Below are positions 43,002 through 51,850 of a stretch of DNA of 64,000 bases, piece by piece. The translations under genes and the position numbers were made by a program. Each line of letters opens with the position of its first letter. Within the stretch, counting starts at the first letter, position 1. The notes beneath the pieces were generated by a model that made no database searches, was not told the origin of the DNA, and worked only from the letters and a program-made list of their open reading frames with translations. Source of the stretch: Kitasatospora sp. NBC_01246 (lineage in GTDB: Bacteria > Actinomycetota > Actinomycetes > Streptomycetales > Streptomycetaceae); assembly GCF_036226505.1 (NCBI RefSeq), contig NZ_CP108484.1, positions 930,001-994,000 on the forward strand, given 5' to 3'.

Positions 43002-44336
43002 GTGCGTCACCGCAGGCTCGCCACCACCGCCCTGGCCGGCGTCACGGCCCTGGCAGCCCTCTGCTCCTGGGCCGTCCCGGCCACCGCCGCCCCGGCCACC
43101 CCGCCGGCGACCGGCGCGCCCGTGACCGGCGCGCGAACCGGCGCCCACCAGGTCGAGGCGTTCGCCGAGGACGGCAGCATCAGCCGCGCCCGGGTGCCCG
43201 CCGCCTCGCCGTTCGTCGCCCCGCAGTCGCTGGCCGGGCCCCCGGCGGGCGACGGCACCGTCACCCCGCTGGTCAGCAACGGCAGCACCGACAGCAAGCT
43301 CGACGTGGTGGTGATCGGTGACGGCTACACGGCCGCCGAACAGCAGAAGTTCCTCGCCGACGCCGCCACCAAGTGGCAGGAGATCACCGGCGTCGAGCCC
43401 TACACGACCTACCGCTCACTCTTCAACGTCTGGGCCGTGCAGGCCGTCTCCACCGAGTCCGGCATCACGGGCGACCCGGACCGGGCCACCGTGCGGCAGA
43501 CCGCCCTCGGCTCCTACTTCTGGTGCGAGGACGTCGAACGCCTGCTCTGCGTCGACACGGCCGCCGTCGACCGCTACGCCGCCAAGGCGCCGAAGGCGGA
43601 CCTCGTCCTCGTGGTCGCCAACAGCGCCAAGTACGGCGGCGCCGGCTACAACGACGTGGTCTCCCCGCTCGGGTACTCCGGCATCGCCACGGTCTCGGGC
43701 GGCAACGACCGCTCCGGGCAGGTGGCCGTGCACGAGACCGGCCACTCCCTGGGCCTCCTCGCCGACGAGTACTCCTACGAGGGCCAGGGCAGCTACGAGG
43801 GCGACGAACCCACCGAGGCCAACATCACCACGCTGACCGCCGACCAGCTGCGCCGCACCCGCGCCAAGTGGTACCGCTGGCTCGGCCGGACCTCCCCCGA
43901 CGGCGGCACCGTCGGCGCGTACGAGGGCGGCGGCTACTACCCGACCGGCCTCTACCGGCCCACCGACAACTCGATCATGCGATCGCTCGGCCGCGAGTTC
44001 AACCTCCCCGGCCGCGAGGCCATGATCGCCGGGTTCTACCGCTACGCGACCACCCTCAGCAGCCCCACCCCCACCACCACCCCGCTCACCCCCGCCGACC
44101 GGCTCGCCGTAGAGCTGCCCGCCCCCGGCACCCGGCTGCGCTGGTACCTCGACGGCTTCGAGCTGATCACCTGGCGCGACCGCACCGCGGTCACCCTCGC
44201 CGACCTGCCCCTCTTCGGCCCGAAGGGCCTGCGCCACCGGCTCTCCGCCGTCGCCACCGACCCGACGACGGCCGTGATCGACCCCAAGCTCCGGGCCACC
44301 CTGACCGACACCCTCTCCTGGGGCGTCCACCGCTGA
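43002..44336 (+). CDS. secreted M64-family (IgA-type) metallopeptidase
   Basis: This 444-residue secreted zinc peptidase has a signal peptide of about 30 residues ending VPATAAPA. The catalytic domain shows DVVVIGDGYTAAEQQKF, typical of peptidase family M64, the long-zincin site HETGHSLGLLADEY (His244, Glu245, His248, then Asp255) and the downstream NSIMRSLGREFNLPGREAM. The C-terminal 80 residues form a beta domain. It probably degrades extracellular proteins. The GTG start has a CGGAGGT site. Confidence 0.93.
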   Translation: MRHRRLATTALAGVTALAALCSWAVPATAAPATPPATGAPVTGARTGAHQVEAFAEDGSISRARVPAASPFVAPQSLAGPPAGDGTVTPLVSNGSTDSKLDVVVIGDGYTAAEQQKFLADAATKWQEITGVEPYTTYRSLFNVWAVQAVSTESGITGDPDRATVRQTALGSYFWCEDVERLLCVDTAAVDRYAAKAPKADLVLVVANSAKYGGAGYNDVVSPLGYSGIATVSGGNDRSGQVAVHETGHSLGLLADEYSYEGQGSYEGDEPTEANITTLTADQLRRTRAKWYRWLGRTSPDGGTVGAYEGGGYYPTGLYRPTDNSIMRSLGREFNLPGREAMIAGFYRYATTLSSPTPTTTPLTPADRLAVELPAPGTRLRWYLDGFELITWRDRTAVTLADLPLFGPKGLRHRLSAVATDPTTAVIDPKLRATLTDTLSWGVHR

Positions 44337-44491
44337 CGCGCCGTACGCCGTGGAGTGGGACGTCGGACCGGCCGACTCCCCACTCCGGGGCGGCAGCACG
44401 CCGTCGGGCCACCGGCACCGCCGGGACGCACGGGCCCGGGCCGCTGTGTCAGAGTGGCCCGTGCCCCGGGGCGGGGCGGGGGCGTAGGACG

Positions 44492-46186
44492 GTGGGGTCG
44501 GTGGGCGACGGACAGGAGCGGTGGCGCGCCGCGCAGGCGGTACAACTGCTGGGCTGGGTCGCCTCGTTGCTGCCACCGGAGGCGCACCGCCGGGCGATCG
44601 CCGAGCTGGGCGGCGCCGAGCACGTGGCCGCCGAGGCCGCGCGGGTGCGGGGGCCGGGCCACCGTCCGGCCCGTACCGACAGCGGCCCGGTGGCCGCCGG
44701 GACGGGCGGCCCGACGGCGGGGCTGCGCGCGGCCCGGTCGGTGCTGGAGTGCGACGCGGTGCTGGCCGCCGCCCCCGTGGACTGGCCGGCGCTCGCCGCC
44801 GCCCATCGCCGGGAGCCGTTCGAGCGGCGCCAGCGGCGCGCCCTGATCGCGCGCCGGGACTGCCCCGACGCGTTCACCGCCGAGCTGCTCACCCCCTGGG
44901 AGCCGGCGGTGGCGAACCGTCTGGTGGCCCGGCAGCAGGAACTGCCGCCCTGGGCCTGGCGACCGGGGCTCGCCCGGATCGGCGAGCTGCGGCCGTCACT
45001 GCTGCGCCACGTGCTGACCGGGGAGAACGCGGCCGACCTGCTGCACGCCACCCCGAGGGTCGACCTGCTGGTCGCGGCCGTCGACGGCTATGACCACAAC
45101 CACCGGCAGGTCCACGGCTTCTGGGAGGCCGTCGGCGTGGCGCTGCGGGCCGGGACCGGCGCCGATCCCCGGGCCTGGCGCACCGCCGCGGAGCGGTTCC
45201 CCGGCCACCGCGGCAGCCTGCGCGGCCTGCTCCGGGGCCTCGGCCGCCCGGCAGCCGGTGCCGCCGGGCGGCCCGACCTGCGGGTTCTCGTGCAGGCGCC
45301 GCCGGAGGTGCTGGCCGCGCTGGTCGGGCGGCTCGGCGACGACGAACTGGCCGCGATGGCCGAGCACCCGTTGCGCCGGCTCCGGACCAGGGAGTACTTC
45401 GCCCGGACCGTCCTCGACCGGATCCACCGGGCGGGAGTGCCGCCCCGGGCACTCTTCGCCCGCTGGGCCCTGGGCGTGTACGGCAACGGGGACGCGACCG
45501 CGATCCGGGCCTGGCTCCACGGCCTGGACGACCGGCTGGACCAGTTCATCGACCATCTCGCCCACACGGACGCCGAGTTGCGCCGCCTCCTGGCCGAGCG
45601 CCGACCGCCGGAGCCACCCGCCGCGGACCTGCCGGCCCGGCTCCGGCGGTGCGCCGGGCCGGTCGAGGCACAGGCGGTGCTGGACGGCAGCCGCCACGCC
45701 TGCGGCGGCCCGCCGTGGGCGGAGCTGGTGCGGGCCCACGCGCGGACCCCGCTGCCCGAGCCGGTGCTGTGCGTGCTCGCCGACCGCGCCGGGTTCCCCG
45801 ACGAACTGGCCCGTGCCCTGCCCCGCGAGCGGCTGACCCGACTGGCCCCGCACGGGCCCGCGACCGCCCGGGCCGCACTCGCCGACCTGCGGACGACCTC
45901 CACCGCGTCGGACCTGATCGAACGCGTCCGCCGGGCGGCGGTGCTCGACGACCGCGAACTGCTCGCCGCGATCCGGCCCGCCCGGGAAGCCCTGCGCCAC
46001 GGCCACCACCTCCCCCGGCGGGCACCCGGACGCGACGCCTGGGCCACTCGCTGCGCCGAACTGGTCGGGCGGGCCGCCGAAGCGGCGGGCCCCGGTTTCT
46101 GGCGGACGGCGGCCGAGCTTCTGCCCGGCCACGACGGCTCGCTCCCCGAGTTCCTCGCCGCTGTGGGATCACTGCCGCGCACCTGA
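44492..46186 (+). CDS. uncharacterised helical-repeat protein next to CHAT cassette
   Basis: About 564 residues, Arg/Ala/Leu-rich, without signal peptide, transmembrane segment or recognised domain. Predicted content is helical. An internal motif recurs: WRTAAERFPGHRGSLRGLLRG (about residues 230-250) and WRTAAELLPGHDGSLPEFLAA near the C-terminus, indicating an ancient duplication. Two GTG starts are possible (44492, 44501); AGGA precedes the first. It is separated from the CHAT gene by 171 bp, so it may have its own promoter. It could be an accessory of the conflict cassette, but that rests only on position. Confidence 0.7.
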   Translation: MGSVGDGQERWRAAQAVQLLGWVASLLPPEAHRRAIAELGGAEHVAAEAARVRGPGHRPARTDSGPVAAGTGGPTAGLRAARSVLECDAVLAAAPVDWPALAAAHRREPFERRQRRALIARRDCPDAFTAELLTPWEPAVANRLVARQQELPPWAWRPGLARIGELRPSLLRHVLTGENAADLLHATPRVDLLVAAVDGYDHNHRQVHGFWEAVGVALRAGTGADPRAWRTAAERFPGHRGSLRGLLRGLGRPAAGAAGRPDLRVLVQAPPEVLAALVGRLGDDELAAMAEHPLRRLRTREYFARTVLDRIHRAGVPPRALFARWALGVYGNGDATAIRAWLHGLDDRLDQFIDHLAHTDAELRRLLAERRPPEPPAADLPARLRRCAGPVEAQAVLDGSRHACGGPPWAELVRAHARTPLPEPVLCVLADRAGFPDELARALPRERLTRLAPHGPATARAALADLRTTSTASDLIERVRRAAVLDDRELLAAIRPAREALRHGHHLPRRAPGRDAWATRCAELVGRAAEAAGPGFWRTAAELLPGHDGSLPEFLAAVGSLPRT

Positions 46187-46357
46187 TGCGCGCCGCCGGA
46201 GAGTCAACTGCTCGACGGTTCAACGTTTGAGACCGCAGTCCTTGCCCGCGGACGGTACCCCCCCCCGGGGGCCACCCCTTCTGTGGCAGAGTGGAAGGGT
46301 CGGGAGACCGACCTGGTCGTGGGTGGCCTCCTGGCGGAGCCGGTGACGAGGTCTCCC
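46187..46357 (+). promoter_or_regulatory. gap upstream of CHAT cassette, possible promoter
   Basis: This 171-bp gap holds TCAA-CGT-TTGA (46221-46230 region) as a short dyad, a weak TTGAGA (46227-46232) with an unconvincing -10, and a run of eight C followed by five G around 46258. An in-frame GTG at 46283 is a less likely start for the CHAT gene because no binding site precedes it. Confidence 0.3.
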
Positions 46358-49120
46358 ATGGCTGAGCTGAGCCAGATCCTCTCCATCGCGCCGGCGGCCC
46401 TGGCGGCCGCGGGTCTGATGGGTGGGGAGGGTGCGGGCCCGACCGGCGGAGCACTCGCGGCGCTCGACGTGCCGGAGCGGGAGCCGTGGGCGTGGCGGCT
46501 GCCGCCTGGGATCCGCACCCGGATCGCCGGGGACACCGGGCTCCAGGACGAGCTGACCCGCGCCTGGGACGAGGCCGTCGCGGGCACCGCCCCCGTCCGG
46601 CTGGCCCTGCACGACGTACCGCCCAGCCACCGGCGCCCGCTCGTCGAACGGTTATCCGCCCTGTGCCCCGCCGTCGGCGCGGTATACGTCGCGGACGTGA
46701 GCCTGGCACCGGATCCGCCCTGGCACCAGCCCCTACGGGTCGGCGCCGTAGGGGCCGACCCGGCCGGGGAACTCTTCGACGGCCTGCGCTCCGATTCGAG
46801 AATCGCGGACACCTCCACCCCCGGTGAGCCGGACGACCTCCTGGTGGTCTCCGGGGCGACCGGGCTCGCCCTGCTGGAGCAGCACCGCGACGGCGTTCGC
46901 GCCACCTGCGTGCTGTGGTGCGCCCCGCAGCCGCCCGGGCCGGCCGAACTGGCCCGGCTCGACGGCGCGGCGCGCGGTCTCGGGGCCTCCGGCTGGATCG
47001 TCGCCGACCTCTCCGGGACCGGTGCCGCCGACTGGCTCCGCCTGCTGGTCCGCGGGCTGCTCGACGATCGCCCGCTGGACGAGGCGGCGGCCCGGGCGGG
47101 CTCCTGGCTGACGGTGGCCCGCCCCGGGCTGGTCGAGCGCCGCGCGCTGTCCGACGCACTGCCGTACCCGGCCGGGCCCGGGGGAGCCAGCGAGGCGGTT
47201 CACCAGGCAGACAACATCTCACCGCCCTCGCTGCCCGCACCGGCGGAGCGGGTGACGATCCGCCCTGTCACGCGGGCCGGCGCCCTCCGACACCTCGGAG
47301 GCCGGTTCAAGCGCGCCGTCACCCCCGCCCTGCGGGTGCCCCGCCGGGCCGGGCCGGCGCCCGGCCGGCCCGATGCCCGCTTCCTCCAGGCGCTCGTCGC
47401 CGTCCGAGCGACGGGCGAGCCGCGCCGGCAGGCGTTCCTGCCCGGCGCCGTGCACGACATCCACCTCCGCGTCGGGCCCGGCAGCCCCGAATGGCACGCG
47501 GCCACCGAGGAGTTCCCCGAGGAGGGGCTCTCGTTCCGAGGAACCGGGGCGCGCCTCGTCGTCGAGTTCTACGAGGAGCGGAGCACTGCGAGCCGCCACA
47601 CCTCCAAGGCGATCGTCCTGCCGGACCGGGGCGCGTCCAGTGAGGCCGTGTTCCCGGTCGCGGTGGGGCCGGACGAGCAGGAGATCCGCTGCGGCGCCCG
47701 CGTCTACCACCGGGACCGGCTGTTGCAGCGGCTGGAGCTGACCGGCCCGGTCGGAGCGGCCGACCGACCCGTCGCCGGTCGGGAGATCACCGTGCACGGC
47801 GAGGTGTTCAGCTCCCTCAGCGACAACTCCGACAGCACCGACAGCACCGACAGCACCGCCGGTACCGCGGGCACCGGTGACCACCGGGCGGCGGTCATCC
47901 GCATCGACAGCGACGACCGGGCCGACATCCGCCTGAACGGGACGAGCACCCCCGTGCGGCTCGCCGACCTCGACCGGTTCAGGGCCCTGATCCAGCAGCT
48001 CCTCACCGACGACCTCGACCGGCAGCTCGGCGCGCCGGCGACGGAACTCCCGCCGCCGGACGCCCTGCTGCGCGGCCTCGCCCAGCAGGGCAGCACCCTG
48101 TTCGACCAGTTGGCGACGCTCGGCCTGGGGAGCCTGAAGGACGTCACCTTCCTCCAGGTGGTCTCCGCCGAGGCGGCCGAACTATGGCCGGTGGAGTTCG
48201 TCTACGACTACGGCTACCCGCGGGACGGCGCCACGCTCTGCGCCCACTGGCGCGAGGCCCTGGCGGCCGGCACCTGCTCCTGTCGCCGCGGCGCCGGCAG
48301 CACCGACGGCACCGGCCGCCGGACGATCTGCCCACTCGGGTTCTGGGGCCTGCGCATGGAGATCGAGCGGCGGGTGGAGCGGGACCGGCTCACCGGCACG
48401 GTCGTCGAGCCGGACGCCACGGAGCGCGGCCGGGCGCTGCGGCCGGTCGACAGCGTGCTCTTCGCGGCGAGCGACAAGGTCCGGGCGCAGGACCGCACGG
48501 CCACGGCGGCGCTGCTCCGCACCTCGTTCGGCGCCGACGGGCTGCACACGGCGGCGAGTTGGCGAGCCTGGCGGCAGGTGGTCAGGGCCCAGGGCCCGCC
48601 CCTGCTGGTGGCCCTGCCGCACAACGCGAGCGACGAGGGCAGCACCGCCGTGCTGGAGATCGGCAAGACGAACCGGCCGAGCAGGCTCGCCGCCGTGCTG
48701 ATCGACCGCCGGTACATCCTGTCCGACCGGCACGACGGCGGCACCGGCCCGGTCGTGATGCTGCTCGGCTGCACCATGGCGCAGGCCGAGGTGCGCTGGC
48801 AGAACGTCGCGGCGAAGTTCCTCCAGGAGAGCGCCCCCGTGGTGGTCGCGACCCTCGTACCGACCCTGGGCCGGCAGGCCGCCGTGATGGCGGGCATCGG
48901 GGCCGCGACGCTCGCCGACCGGGCCAGCGACGGGAAGAGCATCGGCGAGCTGGTGCGTGACATCCGCCGGCTGCTGCTCGCCCGGGGGTTCACCCTCGCC
49001 ATGTCGATCGTGGCCTTCGGCGACGCCCGCTGGCTCGTCGAGAGCCCGGCCGGCAGCACGGCCATCAGCACGACCGCGAACGCGAACGCGGCCGGAACCC
49101 CTGTGGGAGGCACGCCGTGA
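46358..49120 (+). CDS. CHAT-domain caspase-like protease
   Basis: This 920-residue protein ends in a CHAT (caspase HetF associated with TPRs) protease domain, about 600-905. Catalytic dyad candidates are His755 (LLVALPHNAS) and Cys805 (VVMLLGCTMAQAE), followed by the family ending VVATLVPTLGRQAAVMAG...SIGELVRDIRRLL...AFGDARWLV. Before it lies a beta-sandwich region (about 345-475; VVEFYEERS...AVFPVAVG...VYHRDRLLQRLEL) like ternary-complex-associated domains, a Ser/Asp/Thr repeat linker, and an alpha/beta N-terminal part (1-270) of unknown family. A four-Cys cluster (Cys628, 640, 642, 658) with CPLGFWGL inside the CHAT domain may bind metal. The ATG has a GAGG site. It is coupled by GTGA to the MBL gene. 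Confidence 0.82.
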   Translation: MAELSQILSIAPAALAAAGLMGGEGAGPTGGALAALDVPEREPWAWRLPPGIRTRIAGDTGLQDELTRAWDEAVAGTAPVRLALHDVPPSHRRPLVERLSALCPAVGAVYVADVSLAPDPPWHQPLRVGAVGADPAGELFDGLRSDSRIADTSTPGEPDDLLVVSGATGLALLEQHRDGVRATCVLWCAPQPPGPAELARLDGAARGLGASGWIVADLSGTGAADWLRLLVRGLLDDRPLDEAAARAGSWLTVARPGLVERRALSDALPYPAGPGGASEAVHQADNISPPSLPAPAERVTIRPVTRAGALRHLGGRFKRAVTPALRVPRRAGPAPGRPDARFLQALVAVRATGEPRRQAFLPGAVHDIHLRVGPGSPEWHAATEEFPEEGLSFRGTGARLVVEFYEERSTASRHTSKAIVLPDRGASSEAVFPVAVGPDEQEIRCGARVYHRDRLLQRLELTGPVGAADRPVAGREITVHGEVFSSLSDNSDSTDSTDSTAGTAGTGDHRAAVIRIDSDDRADIRLNGTSTPVRLADLDRFRALIQQLLTDDLDRQLGAPATELPPPDALLRGLAQQGSTLFDQLATLGLGSLKDVTFLQVVSAEAAELWPVEFVYDYGYPRDGATLCAHWREALAAGTCSCRRGAGSTDGTGRRTICPLGFWGLRMEIERRVERDRLTGTVVEPDATERGRALRPVDSVLFAASDKVRAQDRTATAALLRTSFGADGLHTAASWRAWRQVVRAQGPPLLVALPHNASDEGSTAVLEIGKTNRPSRLAAVLIDRRYILSDRHDGGTGPVVMLLGCTMAQAEVRWQNVAAKFLQESAPVVVATLVPTLGRQAAVMAGIGAATLADRASDGKSIGELVRDIRRLLLARGFTLAMSIVAFGDARWLVESPAGSTAISTTANANAAGTPVGGTP

Positions 49121-50316
49121 TCACCGTGCAACTGCTGCCCGCCGCACACGGCGACGCGCTGTGGATCGAGTGGCCCGGGCCGGGCGGCGAGGTCCACCGG
49201 ATGCTCGTCGACGGCGGACCGAACACCACCTACCGGGCCGTCTTCGACCGCGTGTCGGCGCTGCCGAAGCCGGACCGGCACCTGGACGTGCTGGTGGTGA
49301 CGCACGTGGACGCCGACCACATCGAAGGCGTCGTACGCCTCCTCCAGGACCGGACCGCGCTCGGCCTGTCGATCGGCGACGTCTGGTTCAACGGCTGGCC
49401 GCAGCTCACCCAGGACGCCGACCTGCTCGGCGCGGACCAGGGCGAGATGCTCCAGGCCCTGATCGGCAGCCAGCACCTCGCCTGGAACGCGGCGTTCCGC
49501 ACGGCCCGGGTGGAGGCGCCCGCCGTCCGGGTCCCGGCCCGCGGGCCGCTGCCCTCGGCCGTGCTGCCGGGCGGCGCCCGCGTCACCGTGGTGTCCCCCG
49601 GCGGGGCGGAGCTGCTCGCACTGCGCAAGGAATGGACCAAGGTCCTCAAGGGCCTCGGGGTGACCCCCGGACGCCCCGGGGAGGCGCTGGAACGACTGGC
49701 CCGCCGCAAGGACCTGCGCGGCCTGGCCGACGACCTCCTCGGCGGCGAGCGGGTGGACGGCTCGGTCCCCAACGGATCGAGCATCGCGTTCCTGCTGGAG
49801 GTCGGCGACCACCGCGTCCTGCTCACCGGCGACGGCCACGGCGACGTCCTGGCGCGCGGTCTGACCCGGCTCCTGGCGGAGCGCGGTCCGGAGCGAGGTC
49901 CGGAGCGAGGTCCGGAGCGCGGCGCGGAGCGCGGCGCGGACCGGCTGGCGGTGGACGCCCTCAAGGTGCCGCACCACGGCAGCGCCGCCAACACCACGGA
50001 CGAGCTGCTGGCGCTGCTCGCCACCCGCCGCTTCCTGATCTCGACGAACGGCGACAAGTTCAAGCACCCGGACCGGGCGGCCGTGCTGCGCCTGATCGGC
50101 ACCCCGGAGCGGACCCCCGGGCCGCCGGAGCTGGTGTTCAACTACCGCAGCCCGACGACGGATCCGTGGGCCGACCCCGACCGGCAGCGGACGCTCGGCT
50201 ACACCGCCGTCTACCCGCCGGACGCGCCGGGCCCGCCGACCCCGGCAGGCCCGGGAGGCCCGACAGGCCCGGCGAGCCCGGCAGCTCCGGCGGCGGGCAC
50301 GACCGTGGAGGTCTGA
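49117..50316 (+). CDS. metallo-beta-lactamase-fold hydrolase of CHAT cassette
   Basis: This 399-residue MBL-fold hydrolase has the metal motif THVDADHIEG (His63, Asp65, Asp67, His68), a later VLLTGDGH (Asp) and VPHHGSAANTT (His). This motif set resembles the ComEC/Rec2-type MBL proteins, which act on nucleic acids, nucleotides or phosphodiesters. A 60-bp in-frame repeat inserts GPERGPERGAER before the last motif. There is no signal peptide, so it is cytosolic. The GTG overlaps the CHAT stop and has a GGGAGG site. The C-terminus is a Pro/Gly tail. Likely an effector or second-messenger-processing enzyme. Confidence 0.9.
   Translation: MITVQLLPAAHGDALWIEWPGPGGEVHRMLVDGGPNTTYRAVFDRVSALPKPDRHLDVLVVTHVDADHIEGVVRLLQDRTALGLSIGDVWFNGWPQLTQDADLLGADQGEMLQALIGSQHLAWNAAFRTARVEAPAVRVPARGPLPSAVLPGGARVTVVSPGGAELLALRKEWTKVLKGLGVTPGRPGEALERLARRKDLRGLADDLLGGERVDGSVPNGSSIAFLLEVGDHRVLLTGDGHGDVLARGLTRLLAERGPERGPERGPERGAERGADRLAVDALKVPHHGSAANTTDELLALLATRRFLISTNGDKFKHPDRAAVLRLIGTPERTPGPPELVFNYRSPTTDPWADPDRQRTLGYTAVYPPDAPGPPTPAGPGGPTGPASPAAPAAGTTVEV
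49879..49938. repeat. 12-bp tandem repeats inside the MBL gene
   Basis: Five consecutive 12-bp units (GAGCGMGGYSCG type) encode ERGP/ERGA repeats. The number is a multiple of three bases per unit, so expansion keeps the frame. Confidence 0.85.
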
Positions 50317-50317
50317 C

Positions 50318-51730
50318 ATGGCGAAGATCGGTGTGGCCCTCTCCGGTGGCGGCTACCGCGCCACCATGTGGGGCATCGGAGCCCTCATCTACCTGGCCGA
50401 CGTCGGCCGGCACCGCGAGGTGGTGGCGATCTCCTCGGTGTCCGGCGGCTCGGTCGCCAACGGCGTGGTCGCCCACGAGACCGACTACCGCGACGGCCCC
50501 GGCACGGAGTTCGCCGACCGCGTCCGCCCGTTGATCCGCCACTGCGCCCACACCGGCCTGTTCTTCTGGGGCCCGTCGACCAACGCGTACGTGCGCTCGC
50601 TGTTCGTGCTCGGCGGCGCGGCCGCCGCGGTCACGCTCACCGGGGTGGTCGTCGCGGCGGTCGACGGCGTCCGGCTCCTCTCCGGCCTCCTGCTGGTGGC
50701 CGGTCTGCTGCTGTCCGCCGGTGCGCTGCTGTTCTTCGAACGGCGCAGCGCCGTCGTGGACACGGCCCTGGCGCGGGAGCTGTTCAACCGGGACGGCGTC
50801 GCCACCGGGCTGCGCGACGTGCGGCGCTCGGTCGACCACGTCTTCTGCGCCACCGAACTGCAGAGCGGCGACCACTTCTACCTCTCGCCCGCCTTCACCT
50901 ACGGGTACCGCTTCGGCACCGGCGGCCCGGGCGACCTCGCGCTGTCCACCGCGGTGCAGGTCTCGGCCTGCCTGCCGGGCGCCTTCGCCGTCCGGCGTCT
51001 CGCCGCCGCCCGGCACTACGCGGCGGCCGGTCCGAACGGGTCCGCCGCCGGTCCGAACGGCGGCGATCCCGCCGCGACCGCCGCCGAGCTGGTGCTGACG
51101 GACGGCGGGGTCTACGACAACATGGCCGACCAGTGGCTCACCGCGCTCGCGGACCGGGCCCGGCGCGCCGACCGGCCGCCCGCGCAGTACGAGGTCGACG
51201 AGATCGTCGTGGTCAACGCCTCCGCCGGGATGACCTGGCGCCCGCTCCCCCGGTCCCGGCTCCCGCTGGTCGGCGAACTGGCCGCCCTGCTGCGGATCAA
51301 GAGCGTGATGTACGACGTCACCACCAGCCATCGGCGCAACACCCTGGTGCGGTGGTCCGAGCGTCCCGCACCCGAGGGCGCCCCGGTGAGCGCGCTGGTC
51401 CACATCGCGCAGTCCCCGTACCAGGTGGCCGACGCGTACGCCGCCGCCGGGGACCGCTGGCCGGAGCGCGCCACCCGCGCCAAGGAGGTGCTGGACGCGC
51501 TCGGCGACGACCCGCGGAGCCGGGCCGCCTGGCAGGACCTGGCCCGCCGCAGCAGCGGCACCCCGACCGTGCTGCGCAAGCTGGGCGCCGACACCACCAC
51601 GGACCTGCTCTTCCACGCCTACACCCTCGCCGCGTGCAACCTGCACGTCCTGCTCGGCCACCCGCTGCCCCCGACCCTGCGGGACCGCCAGTACTTCGCC
51701 GACCTCGTCGGCCGCCGGGCCGAGCCGTGA
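50318..51730 (+). CDS. membrane-associated patatin-like phospholipase of CHAT cassette
   Basis: This 470-residue lipase-like protein has the patatin oxyanion hole SGGGYRAT (10-12), the nucleophile Ser42 in SSVSGGSVANG and the catalytic Asp262 in LTDGGVYDN, giving a complete Ser-Asp dyad. Two transmembrane helices (about 95-140; LFVLGGAAAAVTLTGVVVAAV and LLSGLLLVAGLLLSAGALLFF) interrupt the catalytic domain, anchoring it in the membrane. It probably hydrolyses membrane phospholipids. The start is one base after the MBL stop, so the three genes form one operon. Patatin-like lipases are common death effectors in anti-phage systems. Confidence 0.9.
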   Translation: MAKIGVALSGGGYRATMWGIGALIYLADVGRHREVVAISSVSGGSVANGVVAHETDYRDGPGTEFADRVRPLIRHCAHTGLFFWGPSTNAYVRSLFVLGGAAAAVTLTGVVVAAVDGVRLLSGLLLVAGLLLSAGALLFFERRSAVVDTALARELFNRDGVATGLRDVRRSVDHVFCATELQSGDHFYLSPAFTYGYRFGTGGPGDLALSTAVQVSACLPGAFAVRRLAAARHYAAAGPNGSAAGPNGGDPAATAAELVLTDGGVYDNMADQWLTALADRARRADRPPAQYEVDEIVVVNASAGMTWRPLPRSRLPLVGELAALLRIKSVMYDVTTSHRRNTLVRWSERPAPEGAPVSALVHIAQSPYQVADAYAAAGDRWPERATRAKEVLDALGDDPRSRAAWQDLARRSSGTPTVLRKLGADTTTDLLFHAYTLAACNLHVLLGHPLPPTLRDRQYFADLVGRRAEP

Positions 51731-51790
51731 CCGGACGCCCGGCCGACCGAGCACCCGGCCGGGCGGGGGCGGGCGGGCGGAACCACCCGG

Positions 51791-51832
51791 CCCGGCGGCG
51801 GGCCCGCACGAAGGGTGCGGCCCGCCGCCGGG
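51791..51832. terminator. bidirectional terminator between patatin and M4 genes
   Basis: A perfect 14-bp stem (51791-51804 with 51819-51832) extends inward after one bulged C by GCAC/GTGC. It closes both the conflict operon and the convergent peptidase gene. Confidence 0.8.
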
Positions 51833-51850
51833 CACGGAGTGCGCGGAGGG

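Noticed and set aside
46283..46357. Longer N-terminus of the CHAT protein from a GTG at 46283
   Set aside because: No ribosome binding site precedes it, whereas the ATG at 46358 has a well-spaced GAGG.
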